NCBI GenBank assembly: GCA_030704615.1
Contig: CM060732.1
Coordinates: 71,839,053-71,903,052 of the forward strand
Origin: Takakia lepidozioides
Lineage: Eukaryota > Streptophyta > Takakiopsida > Takakiales > Takakiaceae
DNA length: 64,000 nt
Reading direction: 5' to 3'
Shown: positions 22,884-35,150 of the stretch, piece after piece
Layout: each line of letters starts with the position of its first letter
How positions within the stretch are numbered: position 1 is the first letter of the stretch
Translations under genes and position numbers: made by a program
Notes under the pieces: model-generated
What the model saw: the letters and a program-made list of their open reading frames with translations, nothing else
Databases searched by the model: none
What the model was told of the DNA's origin: nothing

Positions 22884-25800
22884 TCAACATGGACCTGTCT
22901 GCCCTGCTCCAGGGCTGTCAGGCTGAAACATGCACTGAGAACTCAAATGAGAGTGACCTTGCTGGGCATCACCCCTTGTCGTATCATTTGCTGATAGAAG
23001 TTTGAAGCCTCCATGTTCCCACATTTGGCATACATGGTAGAAAGGGCAGGTCCGGAGAATCACATCTGGTCTAATGCCAGCTTTTCTTGGACCTCTTTGC
23101 CTTTGTAGGCCTCCCAGGATGCAACACACCTTAAGAATGCATCCACCACACTGCCACCCTTGACATAAATGTTGAGACTGTTATGGAGCAAAAAGATGTT
23201 CGGCTTGAATCCACTTCTAATGATTGAGGTACGTGCCAGACCCATCCATATTTCAGATACCCACTGTGTGTGTATAGAGCAGTTTATTCCTATATTTGTA
23301 GTGAGCAAGAGCCGACACCTATTTTGCATCAGAAGTCATCCATTGAACTAGCATTGTACCATTTTAATCTGTCATTGTGATCAGACATGTTTGGGGTTTG
23401 ATAGGATCACACGCGGCCAAACTTCAATTCAAGTGCACGGTTTGCAGCGTTGGGGAACAGCTTCTCTGTATACACAGTTGCGTTTCACTTCTCAGTGCTA
23501 CGGCAACTCTACCCAGGCAGAGATAGCCCTCCACCAGTTAGGCATAAAGCTCAAGGTAGTGGTTTCTATTGAGATCATTGACGGTACCCGTCGTTGCATT
23601 CAGGCTTGGTGGGCAGCCAACAAGCAGACCAGTGTTCTCGACCACGGCTATCATCACGTAACCTCCCTGAGACGGGGAGATTTATTCAACCTTGTGGGCG
23701 TGCAGTTGATTTCCCTCTGCCAAGCCTTTCATCAAGTCCATGGAGAGCAGGGTAACGAAACACACTGGCCCGGATCCTCGATGCACCCACATTTGGCATA
23801 CATGTCCACGAGGGTATTGTTCAGAATCACATCTGGTACAATTCCAGCTTTGCGATGCAACCATGCACCGCTTTGCCCTTTTCCAGGGCTGCCAGGCTTG
23901 CACACGCACACACACGTGATGTGGTCGGGCTTCACTTCTTCCGCCAACATTTGCTCATAGGTCTCCAAAGCGTCCATCCCACGCCCCTGCTGTGCATACT
24001 CTGCAAGCATCGTGTCCCACGACATCACATTTCGTTCAGCCATTGTGTTGAACACTCTCTTCGCATCCTCCATGCTCCCTTATTTGGCATACATGTCCAC
24101 CAGGGCAGTGTTCAGGATGACATTTGGGTACAATTGCAGCTTTGATGATGTCACCATGGACCTCTTTGCCCTTTTCCAGGGCTGCCAGGCTTGCACAAGC
24201 ATTGCAAACGCACACAGACATGATGTGGTTGGGCTTCAACCCTTCCCCCATCATTTGCTCATAGGTCTCCAAAGCCTCCATCCCGCGCCCCTGCTGTGCA
24301 TATCCTGCAAGCATGGCGTTCCATGACACCAAATCTCGTTCAGCCATACTGTTGAACACTCCCTTCACATCCTCGATGCTCCCAGATTTGGCATACCTGT
24401 CCACGAGGGCAGTGTTCAGAATGACATTCGGTACAATTCCAGATTTGACGATGTCACCATAGACCTCTTTGCCCTTTTCCAGAGCTGCCAGGGCAGTGTT
24501 CAGAATGACATTTGGTACAATTCCAGCTTTGATGATGTCCTCATGCACCTCTTTGCCCTTTTCCAGGGCTGCCCGGCTTGCACAAGCATTGCAAATGCAC
24601 ACAAACGTGACGTGGTCAGGCTTCACCCCTTCCCCCATCATTTGCTCATAGGTCTCCAATCCTCCATACCACGTCCTTGCTGTGCATACCCTGCAAGCAT
24701 TGCGTTCCACGACACCACATCTCGTTCAGCCAGAGTGTTGAAAACTCCCTTTGCATCCTCAATGCACCCACATTTGGCATATATGTTCACCAGGGCACAT
24801 CTGGTACAATTCCAGCTTTGACGATGTTACCATGGACCTCTTTTCCCTTTTCCAAGGCTCCCAGGCTTGCACACGCATTGCAAACACAAACAAACGTGAT
24901 GTGGTTGGGCTTCACCCCTTCGCGCATCATTTGCTCATAGGTCTCCAAAGCATTCGTACCACATCCATGCTTGGTAAATCCTCCAGCATTATATTCCACG
25001 TGATCAAAGATCGTTGAGGCATTCTGTTCAACACTTGGTGAGCATCCATGATGCTCCCGCACTTAACACACATGTTGACAAGGGTGTTGAGTAGAAAAAC
25101 GTTTGGCGTGAATCCACTTTAGATAATGTGAGTGTACACCTGCTTTCCAGCTTCCAGGCCTTTCATCTTGATGCACTTATGCAAGAGACAGACGTACGTA
25201 TCTGAATCTGCTGAAATGCCTCCTTGGTTTAAAGTCTGTAGAGCCTCTTTCAGTCTGCCTCCCTCACAAAGCATCTTCACATGCCCAGAAGTGCCAGAAG
25301 AGGCATTGTGGACTCCCTCTCTTGATCCCCTTCCAGAAGCTGTGGTCATGGTTGAGGTGCCTGATTTTATCAACTGTGCCGCTGCAGCTGCGGCTTCCAG
25401 TTGACCATCTACCCATGCAGGTTTCTTGTAGCTATCCTTCCACAGGGAACCATAGGTAATCTGGAGCTTGAAATCCAGCCCTCTTGGATGAATCTGGACC
25501 CACACTCTATCCCTGCTCCTTCAGCTATCACTGCCTCTGCACAAATCATGCATACATCCTTGCCTTGCTGCCAGCAGCTGACAATGACAGCCTACATTTG
25601 TTCTAGGAAACACCCAACGCAGCTTATCACACTAGTTCATATGCTGAATAGCGTCTGCTACTCTCTAATCGAACAGGCATTCACCTTTTTTCCTCGGTTG
25701 TCCCACCATTGACTGGGGTCGGAAAAGTATTCATTCCACATCTTCTCCTCGTCTCTGTTACCTGTTTCTGGATACTTTCGTGTTGTCAGATTGGCAGTAT

Positions 25801-26678
25801 CATGTCAAAGTCAACTCAACCAGCTAACTTGCAGAAGTCAACATGGGAATTTAGGGCCGATTCTGATAAGAGGGAAAAACAGGGTGAAATGTGTTGAAGA
25901 AGGTGCCTTGATTAGCAGTGCCTGATTTTATCAATTGTGCCGCTGCTGCTGTGGCTTCCAGTTGACCATCTACCCATGCAGGTTTCTTGTAGCTATCCAT
26001 CCACAGGGAATCATAGGTAAGCTTGAGCTTGAAATCCGGCCCTTTTGGATGAATCTGGACCCAAACTCTAGCCTGCTCCTTCAGCTATCCATGCCTCTGC
26101 TCAAATCATGCATACATCCTTGCTGCTAGCAGCTGACAATGACAGCCTAGATTTCTTCTAGCAAACACCCCAACCATACTTATCACACTAGTTCCTATGC
26201 TGACTTGCGCTTCCAACAGGCATTCACCTTGTTGCCTCGATTGTTCCACCCTTGACTGCGGTCAGAAACGTGTTCATTCCAGAGCTTCTCCTCATCTCTG
26301 TTATCTGTTTTTGTATACTTTCCTACTGCCACATCGGCAGTAACTTGTCAAAGTCACTCCAAACCACCACAGATCCACCCAACGAGCTCTTGTGTGTGCT
26401 GCTTGTGTCTGTAGTCAGGTAATGTCGGATTGGTCTGCGAGAACCACCACGGTGCAGCTGAGCAGGCAGAGATTGAAACATGGCCTGCTAAGACCAAGCT
26501 GACTCTCCCAAGAACCTTGTAAAAATCAGGAAGAATACCAAATCATGGTACTAACAGGAGCCAAGAGCCCACATTTTCAGGATGGACAAGCTTCTTCACA
26601 TCGTACATTAAGAAAAAGCCACACCTTGCGATTGCGGTTGTCCCACCATCGTGAAGGATCTTTAAAAAACTCATGCCA
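22884..26678 (-). pseudogene. OSB/PDF-motif plus PPR pseudogene, copy A
   Basis: Read on the minus strand, in order. PDF first-half motif WHEFFKDPSRWWDNRNRK (26678-26623); a decayed one (about 26290-26223); second half IHPKGPDFKLKLTYDSLW (about 26070-25930); another first half WNEYFSDPSQWWDNRGKK (about 25745-25681). Then one open frame (25505-25119) runs IHPRGLDFKLQITYGSLW, KKPAWVDGQLEAAAAAAQLI and on into PPR-type sequence (ISADSDTYVCLLHKCIKMKG, LEAGKQVYTHII). PLS-type PPR units follow down to about 22884 ([57 protein letters not shown]). Stops and frame changes break it repeatedly. PDF motifs belong to plant organellar ssDNA-binding OSB proteins; PPR repeats bind organellar RNA. No OB fold or DYW domain seen. 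Confidence 0.8.
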
Positions 26679-27814
26679 GCTCTGCTCCGTGCTCCAAGGT
26701 AGAGGTTTGTGCTCGAAAATCCAACAGCATCAACATTTTGACAAGGTCCTTTATGGAGGGGTGCTAGGAAGCATGAGTGTGAAGCATTCCTAACCTAGTG
26801 AGCTGAACATTCATGCAAGTTGTTTTGGGCTCCATTGGGCTCTACACGGTGAGGAACAACGAACATGTCCAGACTTACACAGATGCTGACCCAGCTTATG
26901 TTTGCAGTCTGGAGATTGTAGAGTGGTCTCTGAAAACGACCAGGGAGGAAGTCGCTGAGCAGCCAGAGTCTTTTACCCTGGGTCTTTTCTCACGTTCCAA
27001 TATGTACCCCAAAGTCGTTCAAAATGTCAAAACCTGACCTAATTTTTCCTTTCAATTTGGAGGTACCTTGCCGAGATGATGTTCCAGTTCCTCCATTTTG
27101 TTCAATAACGTCAGCTACACCCATTACAACATTTTGTTTTCAAAGGTACTTTGTGTTCCAAGTTTGTTGGCAGAGTGGATAACTGTATCCTGCATTTCAA
27201 CATCAATGCATACTTGGAGAAGTCATCCTGGGGAAAAGGAGTACAGTACTTTCAGTTTTGCTTCCTTGACCCTCTTATACGAGTTTGTAAGGTGACATCA
27301 CTACCCTCCAGATTTGAATGTCATGCACTTCATCCCAGGTGCTTTCTTGGCAAAATTTTCAAGGAGCAGCTGTCCATATGTTTGATGCTTATGTATCAGC
27401 TTACACAGGTTTTAGTGTCTCTGTACCCTCTTTTGGGCGTCCCTTACTACCAACCCTTTTATGAATTGTGATGTGAAATCTAGTTGGCATGGGAGGCTGA
27501 GTTGGTGTATTCTCACCAAGACAAGCTGCAAGAAGCAGAAGCGAGACCCAATTTGAGCTGGTCAATGATAAAAATCAAGTTCTATGGAGTCTACATTCTT
27601 ACTATTGAAGTACTTGAAGAAAGAGGAGATTGGGAGAAAGAGCAGGCAGTCTTCATATTTCCAAGAACTAAAACTTTCATTCCTCTAATGCGTTGATCAG
27701 GCTACAGTTTTCTCCTTGTAATAGTAGTATTAGTAGCAGTAAGACTACTAGTGGTATTATCACAATACTAAACTTCAGGGCTTTCCGAACTTGAAATCTT
27801 TGCAATTTTGCTTA

Positions 27815-29687
27815 TTTCCCGTAGTGGGCATGGTCTGGGGTGCAGGTGATGTGGCATTTCGAGTGGTGAATGCAATCCACAGGGCAGAGCAACGCAATCC
27901 TGGGAAAGGTTCGGCAGAGGATGAGAGCGTGTGTTTGTCTGTGACATCAACCCTGCCATGCTGGAGGTGGGCAAGGAGCGTGCCCGTGAACGAGTTTCTT
28001 TCCGTTGACCTGTTGCTCTGCTAAACAGGTTGACGTTTGTCACCTGATCGAGGCTTGGTAAGCCTTGGTAAGGACGTGTCCTTAAGTTAGTCTTATGATA
28101 ATCTCGCTTTTTGCAGTCTTGTGGCATAGACCCTAGTGCCTAGGTAGCATGGATCAGAAAAGGGGGCTGGGGTGGGGTTGTACTTTCATAGACTTGTCGG
28201 TGTTGAGTAAGACTGTATCTATGGTGTGTGGGAAACAGGGCTGGGAGATGTGTTGTCACTGGTCTGGATGGAAGGGGATGCAGAGATGCTGAGCCTGAGT
28301 GACAATAGCAGGGATGGCTACACAATTGCCTTTGGGATTCGAAATGTCACACACATTGATTGTGCTTTAAAAGAGACCCACAGGCAAAGTTCCTTCCAAT
28401 GGCTAAGAGTTTTGGGCTGTTGCATGGGGCTATAGCTGAACATTGGAAGTTAGCTGCCTCTCTCTCTATTTTTACCCCCACTTCTGTACTGGGCCCTGCA
28501 CACCAGACGACATTGTACAGACCACGACCTACTGAATATATCTCTTGACACAGTACACCACATTTAAATGATGTGGTCGTCCTTTATTTGATGAGTGATG
28601 AAATTTGAAGCTTCTGCCTCATGATAACCTAAACAGAGACTGGTTTAGCAGGGTTTTGCGTCACGAGTGGAGGACGGTTCTTATGCCTGGAATGAAGCCA
28701 TGTAGATATCCCTGGCTTCAGACAAGTGTGAGCATTTTCTACTTTGTTTCAGTTGCTTGAAGCACACCTGCTAAGAGTTATGCTTATGAACTCCAGTGCA
28801 AATTTTCCCTTCTATCAACAAAGTCTTGGGGTCTTCCCCTTTTGAAATTAAAAAAGTGTTGATGTTTGAGGGAAATTCTGGTGTTTGTGAAGCTTAGTCT
28901 GTCTCTCAATCTCCCCTGTGCTTATGCTTCCTTTTCTCTCTTCTCTTCTCGTTTTTACTTCCTTCCAGCCTCAGGAAGTGCATTTGAATGATGAAGAAAT
29001 TGCTGCAGGTATGACATGTATTCCTTCAAAATGCTATTCCAGCCATGGGTGAGCTAGTCTCAGGAGATCGAGCATCATACCAATGTTTGGTGGAAAGTGT
29101 TCGCAAGTTTCCAGCCCAGGTAAGAATGTCGTTGTCAATTATCCTTCTACTTTAAGATTGGGGCACTACCTTCAAGGGGAAGTGACTCTTCAGCAGAAGT
29201 CTTCTCTCTCTCTACTGATCATGACTCCTTTCAAAAGAGGATGATGGGTCCTGAAATGGATGTTAAGTTCTGTGTCAATGTCTCTCATATGATAATGTCG
29301 AGGTGTCATAGCCGACGCTCAACTCTTTGTGGCACCCATCGACCTGTAGTTTAGGGTACATTCTTTTCGAGGGTACGATAGGTACTTAGAAAATGCACTG
29401 CAGGATTCCAATTGCCATAGCTTGCAAGCATCTGCCTGTATGAAGCAAAGGTCTCCAGAAGCCAGGTAATAGAGTTATGCTGCTTTGGTGATGGTCATTG
29501 TGGGATGGTGAGCGGCACCTAAAGTGTAGCAGCTGCAGGTTTAGGAAAAGTTGTAGCTGATCTGGGGATGGTATGTCATGTGCAGGACAAGTTTGCAGCC
29601 ATGATAACCGATGCAGGCTTCCAGGATGTGGAGTATGAGAACTTGGTCGGTGGTGTGGTTGCCATCCACTCCGGTTTCAAACTCTAG
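27815..29687 (+). pseudogene. COQ5: COQ5 methyltransferase pseudogene, copy A
   Basis: Remnants of the mitochondrial 2-methoxy-6-polyprenyl-1,4-benzoquinol methylase of ubiquinone synthesis. 27815-28021: GAGDVAFRVVNAIHRAEQ (SAM motif I), then in another frame VCDINPAMLEVGKERARERV, so the exon is frameshifted. 28262-28383: [31 protein letters not shown]. 29043-29119: [20 protein letters not shown]. 29586-29687: DKFAAMITDAGFQDVEYENL and the conserved end AIHSGFKL with its stop. The N-terminal exons and the exon carrying the GGRFLCLE region are missing. The shared frameshift in copy B shows that decay began before the duplication. Confidence 0.88.
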
Positions 29688-30449
29688 GGCATGAGCACTT
29701 GCAGGCTCTGGTCGATACCTCGCATGTGGAAGTCAACCAACCCTGAAAGCTTCAATCACTGGATGTTCAGTTAGAAATTCTATTTGGGAGAGCAAGATCC
29801 TTCTCATTCGGTGCCCATAATGCTCCAGATCGCATTCAAACCCAACCCACCGGCCAATAAACCCTCCCCAAGAAAGCCTGTTGCAGTTGCCATGACAGGG
29901 GAGGAGTGGATCACCCGTTGGTTCAAGATACTCATTAACTCTGACTGATCATGCATAGGCCAATTGTACAAAAGAGGGAGAGCCCACCTCGCCAGTAGGC
30001 TTTCCAGCAGATCATATGCTAGCAAGTTCAGCTGGTTTTACAGTATAAGTTGTAGTGAATTTCTTAGTTTTGCGAAATCTTGAACTTCTTTCTGCTAAGA
30101 GGAAGCTGTGATTTTAGTGAACTCTTCGTTTGTGGTTATGAAGTTACATTTAACATGTTTTCTCTCCCAAATCCGTGGTTGATCTTCCCACCCATGCCTC
30201 AATGAAAGTGGTTGTAATCCACCACACCCAAACATGTATTTATACCCAAACACTTTCTCTTCTCTCTTGACCTTGCGCATGCACTTTTTTGCATAATCCT
30301 TGGTACCTGTTGAGGTGTCTACAGACACCCATTGTGCCGGCAGTCTAGAACACTTCCCCAGGAACATCCAAAACTAGGTCCAAATCACAGAGGCATGCCG
30401 CCCTCAGAGCAGTTGAAGTCTGTCTGCCTCACTGGCTTGCCAATGTTCT

Positions 30450-31598
30450 GAACGTAAGTATGGGTTTCTGATGAGAGGACTGCAGTTGGCCTTCTCCGTA
30501 TATGAGATAAAACATTTAAAACCCTTTGTTCCGAAAACTACCAAAGGAAGGGTCCCAATTCTTGAGATGGAACTATAAACCCCTCAGCGGTATGTTTTGA
30601 CTTGGCATATTTGAGTGATGGGACAAAAGTGGAGGAAAATATAAATTGCTACCGGTAATTTGCGTATTTGAGTGATGGGATCAAAGTGGATAGCCTGATT
30701 CTGCTCCCACTTCAAATCCAACAACATCCCAAGGAAAAATAACTCAATTTGGGGAAAAAAAAACCCATGCTGACACTTGGTCAAACAAGGGGTAACCTGT
30801 GGAAAACTGCTCACAGTGACGCTGGAGACATCACAAATACACCGCGATATATACGGAAAAGAAAGAAAGAAAGAAAGAAAGGACCCCTGCTGCTCAATGA
30901 CAGCCTAGAATTGTTCCAGCAAACACCCCAACCCCACTTATCGCACTAGTTCCTATGCTGACTTGCGTCTGCTTCCAACGGGCATTCACCTTTTTGCCTG
31001 TCCATTGTTCCACGAGTAATTTTGCAAGCCTAAATCAGATCAGGGGCAATCCAACCACACATTTGTGTTTGTCAACTGCCATAGATAAGCATATATGAGA
31101 CTTGGCAGATTCCGCCACCGCCAAATTCCAAAAATATGTTATTAAGGAAAAACAAGAAACAAAATCCCAAAACAGGCTCGATGGGCGCTTAAGTGCAGCT
31201 CACATATTTCCAAGAGACTCAATAATTTACGCTTCCTTCGGGAGGCGTCAAATATTAAATTATAGCGACGACCGAAGGTCGAGAGCTAGTTTAGCGTAGA
31301 GCAAGAATAGGGTGCCATAGTGCCACATCATCGTCGCCACGTTTCGTACGTTGTCAATTTCTTTCTATCTGCCCGGATTGCCCGAAAAATCCGAAAATAA
31401 CTTCTTGAACGGTACTTCGTTGAGACTGACCCTTTTCCTCCCTACTTCTGTTTGATGTTCAAAGGAGAGAGAGAGAGCGCGCAATGGCTACATAGGTTGA
31501 TAAGGCCTCGCATTTAGAACAGGTTTAGATAGGTTTGGCAAGCGGGGTTGCTTCAGGATTATTGTTGGCTGGTGTTGGAGTCCAATGGGGGCTATTGG
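30450..31598. other. spacer with a possible organelle-derived insert
   Basis: Contains a GAAA microsatellite at about 30858-30881 and, at 30893-31015, a stretch similar to the OSB-unit intron at 26130-26240. Between about 31090 and 31340 the composition changes; words such as gcgacgaccgaaggtcgagagc resemble plant mitochondrial DNA. No gene recognised. Confidence 0.35.
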
Positions 31599-31600
31599 CT

Positions 31601-31790
31601 CCTGTTAGTACCATGATTTGGTATTCTTTCTGATGTTTACAAGGTTCTTGCAAGAGTCAGCTTGGTCTTGCCAGGCCGTGTTTCAATCTTTGCCTCCTGT
31701 TAGTACCATGATTTGGTATTCATCTTGATGTTTACAAGGTTCTTGCGAGAGTCAGCTTGGTCTTGCTAGGCCGTGTTTCAATCTATGCCT
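31601..31790. repeat. 95-bp tandem duplication
   Basis: Two copies (starting 31601 and 31696) of a unit beginning CCTGTTAGTACCATGATTTG, about 95% alike. The unit is the reverse complement of sequence near 26460-26560 in copy A. Confidence 0.8.
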
Positions 31791-34265
31791 GCTTAGCTGC
31801 ACCGGGGTGGCTCTCACAGACCAATCCGACATTACCTGACTACGGACACAAGCAGCACACACAAAAGGTCCTTTTGGGTTGATGGTCTCTATGGGTCATG
31901 ACACAATGTCAAGGACAATGTGGTGAGGGCACCTTCTTCTTCGACCTATTTCAGCCTGTTTTGCGCTCTCATCAGACTCGGCCTGGAATTTGCATATTGA
32001 ATATGGTGTCTGCATCCAAGTTGTAGCCTTTCATTTGCCATATGTTGTAGTGCATCTATGGTGGTTTGGAATGAATTTGACAAGTTAGTGCCGATGTGGC
32101 AGCAGGAGAGTATCCAAAAACAGATAAGAGAGATGAGGAGAAGCTTTGGAATGAACACTTCTCCGACGCCAGTCAATTGTGGGACAATGGAGACAAAAAG
32201 GTGAATGCCTGTTGGAAGTAGATGCAAGTCAGCATAGGAACTAGTCTGATAAGTATGGTTGGGGTGTTTGCTAGAAGAATTCTAGGCTGTCATTGTATGT
32301 TGCTAGCAGCAAAGCAAGGATGTATGCATGATTTGTGCAGAGGCATGGATAGCTGAAGGAGCAGGGATGGAGTGTGGGTTCCCTCTTATCAGAATCGGCC
32401 TTAAATTTTCATGTTGAATTCTGCAATTTAGCTGGTTGAGTGAACCTTTGATAGTTGGAGTGACTTTGACATGATACTGCCAAAGTATCCAGATCAGGTA
32501 AGAGAGACGAGGAGAAGCTGTGGAAAGAATACTTTTCTGACCACAGTCAATGGTGGGACAATCGAGGCAAAAAGGTAGATGCCTGTTGGATTACAGAGAG
32601 TAGCAGACGCAATGAGCATAGGAACGCTGAGTTGGGTGTTTCCTAGAACAAATCTAGGTTGTCATTGTCACTATCACATAGAGAATGAACTAAGTTGTAT
32701 CTCTGCTTAACCTCGGTAAATTCGTGGAAGTCCCTTGATGAGGTCCCAGGTGCTCAGTTGAGTTCACTTTGCGGCTTATCCTCAGATACATGGCAAAACA
32801 AGACTAGGGACATGACATACGCAACCAACCGAATCGTCTTTGTAAACTTGATTCAAGAAACCAGTAGACGAAACCGCTACCTGCAATCAGCTTGCTCCAC
32901 GGGCTGCTGGCTGGAACACCAAAAGAAAGGATTAGAAGGCTACACTTCCTCCACGTCCAATAAACCCTCCGCCAGGTACGACATCCACTTGACCTCGTGT
33001 TCGATGGCGAGGACTTATGTCTCTCACCGGAGAAAGGTGATTGCCTGTTGGATTACAGAGAGTAGCAGACGCTATTCAGCATAGGAACTAGTATGATAAG
33101 CTAAGTTGGGGGTTTCCTAGAACAAATCTAGGCTGTCATTGTCAGCTATTAGCAGCAAGGCAAAGATGAATGCATGATTTGTGCAGAGGCATGGATAGCT
33201 GAGGAGCAGGGGAGTGGGGAGAGTGTGTGTACATAATCATCAAAGAGGGCCAGATTTCAAGCACAAGATTACCTATGATTCCCTGTGGATCAATAGCTAC
33301 AAGAAACCTGCATGGGTAGATGGTCAACTAAAGGCAGCTGCTGCAGCGGCACAGTTGATAAAATCAGGCACCTCAACCATGACCACAGCCTCTGGAAGAG
33401 GATCAAGAGAGGGAGTCCACAATGCCTCTTCTGGCACTTCTGGGCATGTGAAGATGTTTTGTGAGGCAGGCATACTGAAAGAGGCTCTACAAACTTTAAA
33501 CCAAGGAGGCATTTCAGCAGATTCAGAAACGTATGTATGTCTCTTGCATAAGTGCATCAAGGTGAAAGGCCTGGAAGCTAGAAAGCAGGTGCACACTCAC
33601 TATCCAAGTGGATTCACGCCAAATGTTTTTCTCCTCAGCACCCTTGTCAACATGTATGTTAAGTGCGGATCATGGATGTTCACCAAGTGTTGAACAGAAT
33701 GCCTCAACGATCTTTGATCACATGGAATATAATGTTGGCAGGATTTACCAAGCACGGGTGTGGTATGAATGCTCTAGAGACCTATGAGCAAATGATGGGG
33801 GAAGGGGTGAAGCCCGACCACATCAGGTTTGTGTGCGTTTGCAGTGTGTGTGCAAGCCTGGCAGCCCTGGAAAAAGGCAAGGGCAAAGAGGTGCATGGCG
33901 ACATCGTCAGAGCTGGAATCGTACCACATGTGATCCTAAACAATACCCTGGTGGACATGTATGTCAAATGTGGGAGCATCGAGCATGCAAAGGGAGTGTT
34001 CGACAATATGGCAGAACGAGATGTGGTGTCGTGGAGTGCGATGCTCGCAGGATATGCACAGCAGGGGCGGCGGATAGAGGCTTTGGAGACGTATGAGCAA
34101 TGATGTGCGAAGGGGTGAAGCCCAACCGCATCACGTGTGTGTGCGTTTGCAATGCATGTGCAAGCCTGGCAGCCCTGGAAAAGGGCAAAGAGGTGCATGG
34201 CGACATCGTTAGAGCTGGAATCATACCAGATGTCATTCTGAACAATACCCTCGTGGACATGTATG

Positions 34266-35150
34266 CCAATTAATGTGGGAGGCATTTCAGCAGATTCAGA
34301 TACGTTTGTTTGTCTCTTGCTTAAGTGCATCAAGATGAAAGGTCTGGAAGCGGGAAAGTAGGTGCACACTCATATTATCCAAAGTGGATTCACGCCAAGG
34401 ATGCGCCAAAGGAAATTCACAGCCCAACCACATCACGTTTGTGTGTGCATTTGCAAGCCTGGTAGCCCTGGAAAAGGGCAAAGAGTGCATGGTGACATCA
34501 CGAAAGCTGGAATTGTACCAGATGTCATTCTGAACAATACCCTCGTGGACATGTATGCCAATTAATGTGGGAGGCATTTCAGCAGATTCAGAACGTTTGT
34601 CTGTCTCTTGCTTAAGTGCATCAAGATGAAAGGTCTGGAAGCGGGTAAGTAGGTGCACACTCACATTATCCAAAGTGGATTCACGCCAAGGATGCGCCAA
34701 AGGAAGTTCATAGCCCAACCACATCATGTTTGTGTGTGCATTTGCAATGCATGTGCAAGCCTGGCAGCCCTGGAAAATGGCAAAGAGGTGCATGGTGACA
34801 TCGCGAAGGGTGATGGCCCCACGTGCCTACCAGAGATCATCCCAGGGATGGAAAAACGGCGCCAAATTTCCATCCGAGGCAGCTCGGATGAAGTCGTCTC
34901 GGGGGGGGGAGGCCGACACCTGGCCGTCAGAGATCATCCCCCGAATGGAAACACGGCGCCGAATTTCCATCCGAGGCCGTTCGGATGAAGTCGTCTCGGG
35001 GGGAGAGGCCGACACCTGGCCAATTAATGTGGGAGGCATTTCAGCAGATTCAGATGCATTTGTCTGTCTCTTACTTAAGTGCATCAAGATGAAAAGTCTG
35101 GAAGCGGGAAAGCAGGTGCACACTCACATTAGCCAAAGTGGATTCATGCC
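34266..35150 (+). repeat. three-fold internal duplication sharing one junction
   Basis: The word CCAATTAATGTGGGAGGCAT occurs at about 34266, 34558 and 35020. Each time it joins the end of a PPR unit (DMYAN or an inserted stretch) to the ISADSD...VCLLLKCIKMK segment. Spacing is about 292 and 462 bp. The third interval is lengthened by the 97-bp tandem repeat. Confidence 0.8.
34831..35022. repeat. 97-bp tandem duplication with poly-G tract
   Basis: Two copies (starting 34831 and 34928) beginning CAGAGATCATCCC, each containing TTTCCATCCGAGGC and TCGGATGAAGTCGTCTCGGG with a G run of variable length. Unrelated to the surrounding PPR sequence, so probably an insertion that then duplicated. Confidence 0.8.

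Larger units (their letters stand above)
20088..30449 (+). repeat. segmental duplication, copy A (partner 49989-57994)
   Basis: Near-identical, same-orientation match to 49989-57994 with large indels. Stretches present only in A: about 20960-21795, 22655-23160, 24610-25368 and 26250-26455, plus a replaced stretch at about 23345-23565. A lacks about 40 nt present in B at 22594. Contents in order: a repeat-like leader with a minus-strand frame (20411-20100) conserved in B; an exon-like frame at 20677; DNA primase pieces; a minus-strand OSB/PPR pseudogene; COQ5 pieces. All genes inside are broken. Confidence 0.9.

Noticed and set aside
23391-23960. Long plus-strand frame (189 codons)
   Set aside because: Its second half is the antisense of PPR units on the minus strand, and the first half has no domain similarity; probably a shadow.
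26813-27696. Frames such as GLYTVRNNEHVQTYTD and YILTIEVLEERGDWEKE as separate genes
   Set aside because: Conserved between the two duplicate copies only as part of the duplication; no splice context or family could be assigned, so not listed as genes.
33324-34793. Several long minus-strand frames opposite the plus-strand PPR cluster
   Set aside because: PPR coding DNA often has open antisense frames; the sense strand gives clear PPR motifs, the antisense none.
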